Shown here: positions 55,501-64,000 of the stretch, one piece after another
How the letters are laid out: every line of letters begins with the position of its first letter
Position numbering within the stretch: position 1 is the stretch's first letter
NCBI GenBank assembly: GCA_033807775.1
Contig: JAWVWS010001019.1
Span: 310,001-374,000, forward strand
Length of the DNA: 64,000 bases
Direction of reading: 5' to 3'
Source of the DNA: Saussurea involucrata
Lineage: Eukaryota; Streptophyta; Magnoliopsida; Asterales; Asteraceae
Made by a program: the position numbers and the translations under genes
The notes under the pieces: model-generated
The model's input: only the letters and a program-made list of their open reading frames with translations
The model's database searches: none
What the model was told of the DNA's origin: nothing

Positions 55501-55733
55501 ACATCTCATATTCAATACTGTCATTGTTTTGATCTTATGTTCAAATTAAATAAACACTTCTCAAGTCCAGATTGCTTACTCTCCATCAACTTTCAAACTC
55601 AAAAGTCAGAACCAAAAGAGAAACAATCTGATTCTTCTAAAAAGGATAAAATGTATTTCAAGAATGCCAAGGCAAACTTGAAAATTCTAACAATATTGGA
55701 CCCATATGGATATTGGTACCTAAATCTATGTGA
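52533..55733 (+). pseudogene. gag of Copia-3 (UBN2-type Gag, two CCHC knuckles, coiled-coil tail)
   Basis: It begins MTNTNNFFTAGSLTKPP. UBN2-type region (HDLWKELERQLEGG), a stop TAA at 53127-53129, then a lysine-rich linker and DRQRSD-type repeats. Two knuckles follow: CYKCGKPDHYANKC (53608-53649) and CFNCGKPGHFAKEC (53712-53753). Copia-2 has one recognisable knuckle, so the second is gained or lost. The coiled coil spans about 54000-54330, with a frame change near 54170. The ARRGIGYSDI block, the TQT motif (54682-54696) and the acidic tail follow. Another frame change near 55690 precedes the expected end at TGA 55731-55733. Confidence 0.85.
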
Positions 55734-55744
55734 TTGTCTTACAG
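55731..55744 (+). other. gag stop and acceptor-like CAG of Copia-3
   Basis: TGATTGTCTTACAG, with CAG 11 bases after the stop as in Copia-1 and Copia-2. Confidence 0.5.
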
Positions 55745-58700
55745 AAGCTACATGTGCCAATCTGGTATCTTGACTCTGGATGCTCAAGGCACATGACCGG
55801 CGACAGAAGATTACTATCCACGTACAAAGAAACACACGATGGTGGATCTGTAACTTTTGGAGACAACAAGAAGGGACATATCAAAGGCTATGGAGTCATA
55901 CAAAAAGAAAATGTCTCTGTATACAAAGTTGCATATGTGGATGGCCTCAAACACAACCTACTCAGTGTAAGTCAACTTTGTGATACAGGATTCAATGTGT
56001 TATTTAAAAGAACTTTCTACTCTCTACAAAGTGAAAACACAGGAATGGAACTTCTGCGAGCTGAAAGATGAGGTGATCTATACCTAATGAATTTTAATTC
56101 AAAATCCAAAGAAAAAGTCTGCCTAGTAGCTTGCAAAAGTGAAGAAGCTTGGTTATGGCACAACAGGTTCTGTCACTTAAACTTTCACACCTTAGATAAA
56201 CTAGTAAAACTTAATCTAGTTAAAGGTTTGCCAGATGTTAAATTCAATAAGGATCATTTGTGTTCGGCCTGTGAAATGGGAAAACACAGAAGGGCTTCCC
56301 ACAAAGGCAAAACAGACGTGTCTTGCACTAGGCCTCTGTACATGCTTCATGTCGACCTCTGCGGTCCCATTGCCATACATAGCCTAGGTGGCAAGAAATA
56401 CATACTTGTCCTAATTGATGAGTATTCACGTTTCACATGGGTTGAATTTGTTAGAAAGAAATCAGATGTTCCAAATGTATTGATAAATCTAATGAAAAGA
56501 ATCCAAGTTCTTTATGATTGCAGAATACAGAAGTTAAGAAGTGACAATGGCACAGAATTTAAAAACTGTGTCATTGAAGCCTATCTTTCAACAGAAGGAA
56601 TATCACAGAACTTCTCTGCAGCTCGCACTCCACAACAGAACGGTGTTGTCGAAAGAAAGAATCGAACACTTGTGGAAGCCGCAAGAACTATGCTGTCAGC
56701 ATACGAATTATCAATGAACTTTTGGGCAGAAGCAATTTCTACTGCGTGTTATACTCAGAATCGTTCAACCGTTGTGAAAAGACACCTCAAGACGCCTTAC
56801 GAATTGCTTAACAAAAGGCGGCCAAACATCAAAATTTTCCATGTATTCGGATGCAAATGCTTTGTCTTAAACGGCAGAGATTCAAGAGGAAAGTTTGATG
56901 TAAAAGCTGATGAAGGCAAATTCATTGGATACTCTGCCACTTCCAAAGCCTACAGAACATTCCTTACAAAGTCTCACAAGATTGTAGAAAGCATCAATGT
57001 TTCTTTTGATGATTCATTCCAAATGACTTCTGAGCAAATCAGTTCAGAACTCGGAATTAAAGGAAAATCCTCTGTCATCTCACAAGCAAAAGAAGACTTG
57101 AATCTTCTATTTTTAGAGATGTTACACGATAACATTGATCCTTCTGTTGGAACCATCAGAGTTTCTGAAGAACCATCCTCTGTCGGACAAAATCCTACAG
57201 GTATGACTCTAACTGGTCCAAATAATGCTTCATCTTCTTCTATAAATACTACAGATGCAAATGCCGAAGAAGAAAATGCAGAAGATGAAACTTCAAGAAA
57301 AACGACCACAGAAGCTGCTGAAAATCAAACTCCACAATCCACAGAAGAACCAATTATAGAGGAAGTTGAGGACCAAGACTATACGTCCTCAGAGGAACAA
57401 ACTCCACCACCACTCATACCAATCATTCAGCAAACGGTAGGATCAACTACCAAGGCACGAAAAACGACAGAGGCTACACGAGAAGAAGAAACATCAGAAG
57501 CCTCTGAAGAAAGTTTTGATGCCATTGATGATCATCTTCCACGCACAACTCAGTGGACAAAAAGCCATCCTCCAAGCCAAATAATTGGAGAACCTTCTGA
57601 CTCAGTAAAAACAAGGTCTGCCATTGCTAATTTTTGTTTCTTTACAAATTTTATTAGTGTGATAGAACCAAAGAAGATTTCTGAAGCCCTAGATGACCCA
57701 AACTGGGTAGACGCCATGCAAGAAGAACTTCTGCAATTTGAGCGTAACAGAGTCTGGACTTTAGTACCTCTGCCAAGAGGGAAACAGGCCATTGGGACTA
57801 AATGGGTCTACAGAAACAAGAAGGATGAAGATGGAGTGGTCATCAGAAACAAAGCAAGATTAGTAGCAAAAGGATATAGACAAGAAGAAGGCATAGACTA
57901 CGATGAGACTTTTGCCCCTGTCGCACGGCTCGAAGCAATAAGAATATTCTTAGCCTTCGCAGCCCACAGAGGTTTTAAAGTCTATCAGATGGACGTAAAA
58001 TCAGCTTTTCTAAACGGTGAAATCCAAGAAGAGGTTTACGTAAATCAGCCACCAGGTTTTGAAAGCTCAAAGTTCCCAAGGCATGTATACTACCTTGAAA
58101 AGGCTCTATACGGACTAAAACAGGCTCCAAGAGCATGGTACGAACGACTTTCCACCTTTCTTCTAAAAATGGCTACAACAGAGGTACAACAGATACTACA
58201 TTATTTTATAAACGCAAAAATAGTGAGATAATGCTTGTACAAATATACGTAGATGACATAATTTTTGGGTCTACAAATTCAGAAGAGTGCAATTTTTTTG
58301 AAAAACTCATGCAGAGTGAGTTTGAAATGAGTATGATGGGAGAATTAACATTCTTCCTCGGACTTCAAGTCAAACAATCTTCAGAGGGAATTTTTATAAA
58401 TCAAGCCAAATATGTCTCTGACATACTTTTAAAATATAATCTCTCTGATACCTCTGCAATGAAGACTCCAATGGCCACTGGAAATAAGTTATTCTTAGAT
58501 CCAAATGGTATTTCTGTAGAATGTACTCTCTACAGAGGCATGATTGGATCTCTGTTATACTTAACAGCAAGCAGACCTGACATTATGCATGCCACATGTC
58601 TTTGTGCACGTTATCAAGCTAATCCAAAGAAATCACATTATGATGCTGTAAAGAGAATCTTTAGATACCTGAAGGGGACCAACAATCTTGGTCTCTGGTA

Positions 58701-59190
58701 TCCACAGAACTCTGGTTTTAGTCTTAAAGCTTATACAGATTCAGACTATGGAGGATGCATGCTCGACAGAAAGAGTACCTCTGGGAGTTGTCAATTCCTA
58801 GGTGGTAAACTAGTCAGTTGGACCTCCAAGAAGCAGAATTGTGTCTCCACATCCACTGCAGAAGCTGAATACGTTGCTGCTGCTAGCTGTTGTTCTCAGG
58901 TTCTATGGATGAAGACTCAGCTAAAAGACTACGGCCACATCCTGTTCAAAATACCCATCTTCTGTGATTCCAAAAGTGCCATTGCTATCTCTGCCAACCC
59001 TGTGCAACACTCAAAAACCAAGCATATCGATATAAGGTACCATTTCTTGAAACATCATGTTGAATACGGTACAATCGAAATGCATTTCGTGCCCACAGAA
59101 TATCAACTCGCTGACTTATTCACCAAAGCACTAGACGAGAAAAGATTCAACTTCTTGGTGGGTAAGTTAGGAATGATTAACATGGTGTGA
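55734..59190 (+). pseudogene. pol of Copia-3 (protease, integrase, reverse transcriptase, RNase H), nearly complete
   Basis: Protease WYLDSGCSRHMTGD (about 55763-55804). Stop TGA at 56069-56071. Zinc-binding and pre-integrase part LWHNRFCHLNFHTLDKL and CSACEMGK. Integrase core with MLHVDLCGPI, KLRSDNGTEFKN and TPQQNGVVERKNR, all acidic residues present. A disordered linker holds the hairpin. Reverse transcriptase has WTLVPLPRGKQAIGTKW, ALYGLKQAPRAWYERL and YVDDIIFGSTN. One frame change falls near 58165, between the last two. RNase H has AYTDSDYGGC, STSTAEAEY, CDSKSAIAI and ADLFTKALDEKRF. It ends GMINMV-TGA. Only one stop and one shift separate it from a full reading frame. Confidence 0.88.
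57028..57049 (+). other. Hairpin in pol of Copia-3, homologous to the A/B hairpin arrays
   Basis: TTCTGAGC-AAATCA-GTTCAGAA followed by ACTCGG; 8-bp stem with one G-U pair. Confidence 0.6.
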
Positions 59191-60331
59191 AAATCCTCTG
59201 TAAGTATAGCTTTATCTTCTGTAAATAAGTATAAATATCTATTATTACTTAAGTTATTGCTTTGATAAATTTATTTCTGTATGTATTTTTTTTGTGTGCA
59301 AAAGTAATTCTTGGTTACAGAGCCTCTGTGGGTCCGCTCAGATCTTCTGATAACCCTTACAGAACCTCTGGTAAACATGATCTATGCTCAATACAAATCT
59401 TACCATTCTTTGAACCAAGCATAGATCAAGGGGGAGCAAAAGGAAAATTCTTGATCTACAGAAGCGATTAGATCAAGGGGGAGCAAAAGGGACCTTGAAA
59501 TGATCTACAGAGGTAAATCTTTCAAAGGAAAGCCAAAGAAGAATGTCGATAATTCTCCATCGACAGAAGTAAGACAAAACTGCCGAGAACAGAAGAACCA
59601 AAAGGTATGTCTCTCGCACAAAAGGTTTTTGGAAAACAGTTTTCTAGGACAAGAATTGTCAAATATGTCCTAAATATACTATGAATAACATTTCAAAAAT
59701 CAAAAGTTCAAAAAGTTTAACAAAATTCGAAATAGGAGAAATTTAAGGTCATAGAGCTTCTGCTGAGCTCAACAGAGGTTCTGCAGGAAATATGCTCTGT
59801 GATCACAAATTAACCCTCTGTCGATCTTTTGGAATGTTATCTCGGAAACCGAAAACACACACCATGACCTTCTCGAACAAAACGTTTATCAAAATAGTTT
59901 TCTCGGACACCAACTTTCAATAATGTGCGAAAAACATCTCTTAACACAGATCAAAAATTGGATGATCAGAAAGTTAATAGAATTCAAGTTATAAGATTTT
60001 TTCTCTCATAGAGCTTCTGCTGGCTCTCACAGAGCTTCTGCAAGTTCCATCAGAGCCACAAAACCTCTGTGAGTAAAATTTCTTGACAAAATCCTATTGA
60101 TCCTCTCCAATGTCTTTACAAACGTTTTCGTTCAAAGAAGAACCTGCAGAGTCATGATAACAATGAGATATATGAGAAGAGGTTAAAAAAAATCAAGATT
60201 TTCAAAATCACAGAGCTTCTGTAAAACACAAAAGTTCTGCCATTTTGTTATCTGGGCATTTCTGTAGTAATAACGGTTACTTTTACTGAGAGTGAAACTC
60301 ATGTGGCTAAAAACAACCTCACGCGCCTAGC
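59191..60331 (+). other. Non-coding spacer after pol of Copia-3, with two internal purine tracts and dyads
   Basis: AAGGGGGAGC tracts at 59428-59445 and 59475-59491. Dyads include ACAGAGCCTCTGTGG (59319-59333). The phrase TCTCGCACAAAAGG and GGACACCAACTTTCAA-type sequences recur about every 250 bases and match the same zone in Copia-1 and Copia-2. Confidence 0.65.
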
Positions 60332-60524
60332 ATTAATGGGCCGCGCACGACGTCCTGTCATATTCTGACAAGGCCTACGTGTCCCATTTTCATTGGGCGT
60401 ACATGGACCGTTTTTATTTGGAGAGTTGAACCCGCCGCTCAAACTCGAGTACGGATTCCAAATTTTAATCCATTGCCATATATTTTACTCTTTCGAATAC
60501 TACCGTTTTACCCTCCTATAAAAA
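60332..60524 (+). promoter_or_regulatory. Conserved promoter-like block before the third ORF of Copia-3
   Basis: ATTAATGGGCC with GCGCACGACGTC (60332-60354), ATTGG (60392-60396) and TATAAAAA (60517-60524), with the ATG at 60621. Confidence 0.55.
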
Positions 60525-60620
60525 CCAAGCTTACCCTCTCATAAAACCTTTTACAAACTCTTATCTTCTTCTCCGGCGAAACCCTACAAAAGCTTGCAAA
60601 AACCTTGTTCTTAAAATCAA

Positions 60621-63600
60621 ATGGCTTCATCTTCTAAAGCTATCTCCCAAGAACTCTCTCCGGCGAACTCACCGGAACACTCACCTGCCCATTCTGAACA
60701 TTCAGAAAACCCCAACCTTGCAAGAGCTATTGAACAACAAGATTCCGGGGACTCAGCAGAATTTGCTCCGACGACACACTTGCAAAACTTCATAGCAAAA
60801 GATCACTTCGAAACCATACTTCCTATCAAATCCAACAACTGCTATTTGGTCCCCTCACCCACTGCTTTCGGCGAAGCCCATGCTATTCTTCTGAACATAA
60901 TAAAAAATCACATCCTCTTCCCTCTACTCTCAAGATCCCCAAACAAAATTCCAGTCCGTTATCTGAACAAATTTTGGCAAAGCTGCCGATTTGATAAAGA
61001 CGATTCTCTTATCAAAGGGTACATTTCAAGACCTGATAAATCTGAGCATCTTGAAATCAAGTTCAACAGAACAATGTTCTCACTTGAATTCAACCTACCA
61101 ACAAGGGGTCTTCTGGGATTGAAGAGTTATGCAGAGCAACCAACAGACGAAGAGCTCTGTCGCTTCGTGGAAATGCTTGGGTACAACACCCAACTACGGA
61201 AGAGAAATGACTTCCGCAGAGGAAGATTACCACCTCTGTGGAACACTTTGTTCTCTATTCTTAACAGATGCCTGACAGGGAAAATAGGGAGTATTGACCA
61301 AAGCTCACATCAAATCTTGAGCATCATGTATGGGGTTTACTATGATCTTCCACTAGATTATGCGACCATAATGATGCAAGAGATCATAAACACCATCGAC
61401 AGAAAGAACAACACGAGAAGGGTCAAAGAGAACGATCCCAACTTTCTACCACCTCTGCAATTCCAAAGAATATTGAGAGTACTGTTCGAACCTCTACTGC
61501 TAATCCAAAACTGGCCAATGGAAGGACCAACTCCCAAACAGTTCCCGATGAACAAGAATACCCCCACTGATCATACTGATGGCTACTCACACTGCAGACC
61601 TCTGTCAAATAAGCTTCTGCGCTACGCATCGAATAAATCCCTTAAGAAAGAGTATATATGCGATCATAGAACTCCTAAACCGAGTCCTATGACACCCCCG
61701 CGTTTAGGTGTCCCCCTAGGAACAATGATAGCAAAACCTCTTTCCACTCAAGAAGAAAAGGATCAGAAGTTAGCAAAGCACATGGCCATTCAACTCAGCT
61801 TTATAGCCAAACGTGCAGAACTTATGGGAAAGAAGTCTTCATCAAGAACCTCTGCATCTACTCCAAAAGCTAAGAAAAGAAAAACTGCAGAAGGCACCTC
61901 AACAAGCGCTGCAGAAGATCAACCTTCACCTCCTCATGCCACAGAAATTGGCTCCTCTACTCCTCCCTCTTCCCCAAAAATGAAGAAGAAAAGAAGATCG
62001 AAATCAACAGAGGAAGGGGCACCAAAACCTAAGAGAAGGAAAACCAAACAGAAGCATGGTAAATCGCTTGAAAAGTTGGTTATCATTGCAGAAGAGGAAA
62101 CTGCAGAAGAAGAAAATACAGAAGAAAGAACTGAAGAAGAAGTTGCAGAAGAAGGAATGGCTACAGAAGAGTATCAATCACCCTATCAATCTCCAGATAG
62201 ATTTGCTCACCAAGGAGACCTGAACGACTTCCTACAGAACCTTGACATTGCCAATACCTTAAATACAGCAGGGTGGACGGCACAACCTCTCGACCACCAC
62301 TCCCCAGAAGAACAGTATTTCTCCATCTCTGGCATTGACACACATCTGCAAGAAGATGACTCAACACCCAAAGATCAACCAGCTAACACACCTGTTATTT
62401 TACAGAACCCTTTCATTCAGGGATTGGACGTCCACAGAAGAAGTCCAAACCCAGCTTCAGAATAAAAAGAACTAACAGAAACTGAGTAGAATAGAGGTGA
62501 AGTAACAGAGGCTTATGAGACAAGGATAGAGGTCTCAGAGGTAGATTCAGATGAAGAAGAAGCTGTCTGGATACGAAAAGGTCTCTATCATCCACATGTC
62601 ATGAGATTATACGGCTCTCATCAAATGTACGACTTCTTACACACAGAGCAAGGAACCTCAACAGAAGCAAGGGAAGAAGCACCAAGCCGTAGGATAGCTA
62701 CAGAGGCTGAAATAATAGACGGTGATGTAGTGCTTGGGTGCTTAACAGAGGAAGAAACAAGAAAAGATGCCTGGATTAATAGAGGCACACAACCAAAACC
62801 AACTCCCAGTGCAACCCACATTTCGAACTCCGCAGGTCTAGCTGCAGAAGGAGTTATTGAAAAAGAGCAGCACAGCTCGATCCTAACCCAACCCATCCAG
62901 CCAGAGGTTACTCTTTCAACATCTGTGCCCACAAAAACCGGGGAATCCATTCCTAGGGAGTCTCCTCAAAGAGACTCACCTATTGTTCGTGATCAGTCGC
63001 CCCAGATCACCCTAGAACACCCTACAGAGGAATTCGTTTCCTCTGCCACGCACACATTAGGACCAAAACTTCTTTCAGAGAGAAGTAGTGAGCACAGAGA
63101 CGAAGAGACTCTAGACAAGTCTCCCAGTCAACAGAAGGACATTCCAATAACCACCTCTGGAGTGGATTTGGACACTGTTCTTCACAGAACTTCTGTAGAG
63201 ATCGAAACTCAGGTTTCTTCTCGAGGATCAGAAGGAAATCCTTCCACCCCCATCGTACAAACAAGGGTGAACGAAGGTGTCCCAGGAACAGGGACTCACT
63301 CTGGAGACGAATGTGTTCCTCCAGAGGTTACACAAGGAACACAAGTATCAAGGGATGAGTTCCAAACCCTTGTCACCTCTGTGAACCAAACAATGAAAGA
63401 GTTGCAAAGCTCTTTCAAATCCTTTACAGAGACAACATCTACGACTATCCTGAATCTGAACACCAAAATGGACAATCTGTCCACAGAGGTAAAAACCACC
63501 ATCTCAGAGATGAAGTCTTCTGCCGAAACTACTGCCAAAGCAACAGCCACTACTGCCGCTCAGGAATTCGGAACAACTGCAACTTCTGCTTTCAGGGACT

Positions 63601-64000
63601 CTGTCAAAAATTTCCTTGAACAAATGAATACGCAATCCAACAGAGCAGAGGGCATTACTCCTGCAGACTTACAGAATGCCCTATCACAAGTCCAAGCAGA
63701 GGCAATACGCAACACGACAATGATGCAACCAAAAGACTATATGACCAGAGCACAGCTTACAGAGCTCAGACAGAACGTCATTAACCAGGTCACAGAAGTC
63801 ATTGTCTCCTTCACAACTGCAAATGCCAACTATGTCAAGGATTTCAGAAAGAGTGTCGGCAGAATGCGTTTCAAAACAGAAGCAGAGCTTGCGACATTGA
63901 TTGGCCTCTGCGATGATGTCTGTGAAAAGTTGATGGCAGCAGGAGCTGAATTACCGAAGAAGCCCAACACTTCTTGCAGAGCAGAGGGTACTTCTGGTAA
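60621..64000 (+). pseudogene. Third ORF of Copia-3 (unknown function), continues off the window
   Basis: Begins MASSSKAISQELSPANSPEH. A single frame runs to the window end with stops at 62463-62465 and 62487-62489 only. The N-terminal globular part (about residues 45-365), lysine-rich stretch (PKPKRRKTKQK), acidic region, coiled coil (SRDEFQTLVTSVNQTMKELQSS) and the ANANYVKDFRKSVG helix match Copia-2 in order. The last third is beyond the edge. Confidence 0.82.

Larger units (their letters stand above)
44817..64000 (+). mobile_element. Element E: Ty3/gypsy retrotransposon, broken by Copia-3 (continues off the right edge)
   Basis: A 2,742-bp LTR (44817-47558) and a Met-tRNA primer site are followed by a leader ORF, gag with two CCHC knuckles, and pol with protease and reverse transcriptase in the gypsy style. 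At 51531 the RNase H region is interrupted by Copia-3. The rest of pol and the 3' LTR lie right of the window. The long LTR and Met-tRNA primer suggest a Tekay/Del-type chromovirus, which I infer without seeing integrase or chromodomain. Confidence 0.85.
51532..64000 (+). mobile_element. Copia-3: giant Ty1/copia (Sirevirus-type) element, 3' end off the window
   Basis: An 830-bp 5' LTR lies after AAGGA, the likely target duplication (51527-51531). Met-tRNA primer site, gag, pol, internal purine tracts, the conserved promoter-like block and a third ORF follow, the last still open at the window end. It is the least damaged of the three Copia elements but has at least three stops and two frame changes. 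Confidence 0.9.

Overview
This window is eukaryotic, almost certainly from a flowering plant. It contains no host gene that I can support. Essentially all of it is long-terminal-repeat (LTR) retrotransposons stacked inside one another. Primer-binding sites of the TTGGTATCAGAGC type (initiator Met tRNA), LTRs beginning TG and ending CA, TATA boxes inside LTRs and Ty1/copia and Ty3/gypsy domains support this directly. A composite-family (Asteraceae) host is my guess from remembered resemblance of the Gag and third-ORF proteins. It needs a search.

Layout, left to right. A minus-strand Ty3/gypsy element (called F here) occupies 1-1647: its 5' LTR plus the start of its interior. It has cut into the third ORF of Copia-1, a minus-strand giant Ty1/copia element of the Sirevirus type (1648-18625). 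The 5' LTR of Copia-1 is split by element A (12670-18423, duplication GATAA), a non-autonomous element with 275-bp LTRs and an open coiled-coil gene. From 18626 to 21420 lie a possible LTR remnant and the 5' LTR and leader of another copia element, D. From 21421 to 43742 is a four-level nest. A partial minus-strand LTR (C') holds a solo LTR of the same family (C, duplication GTTTC). C holds non-autonomous element B (22423-43429, duplication CTGAG/CTAAG). B holds complete Copia-2 (24665-39133, 14,469 bp, duplication GAGGA). After remnants of the C' interior (43743-44816) comes plus-strand Ty3/gypsy element E (44817 onward). E is broken in its RNase H region by Copia-3 (51532 to beyond the window end).

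How the parts work together. Copia-1, -2 and -3 share one plan: LTR, Met-tRNA primer site, gag (UBN2 domain, CCHC knuckles, long coiled-coil tail with a TQT motif), a stop codon, pol in another frame (protease, integrase, reverse transcriptase, RNase H), two purine tracts, a conserved promoter-like block, and a very large third ORF (about 1,678 codons in Copia-2) of unknown function. All three carry stops or frameshifts. Elements A and B lack pol. They keep a coiled-coil Gag-like protein with the same C-terminal WVPK/WVSK-type ending, and must borrow enzymes.

The most interesting signals are in the RNA or DNA rather than in the proteins. A 44-bp hairpin unit with paired compensatory changes is tandemly arrayed in the 3' regions of A and B, and the same hairpin lies in the pol coding sequence of all three Copia elements. 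A tandem pair of cloverleaf-like folds lies in A. A CAGAG-N-CTCTG dyad saturates the Copia elements, including their coding regions. A promoter-like block precedes the third ORF. An acceptor-like T-rich...CAG follows every gag stop.
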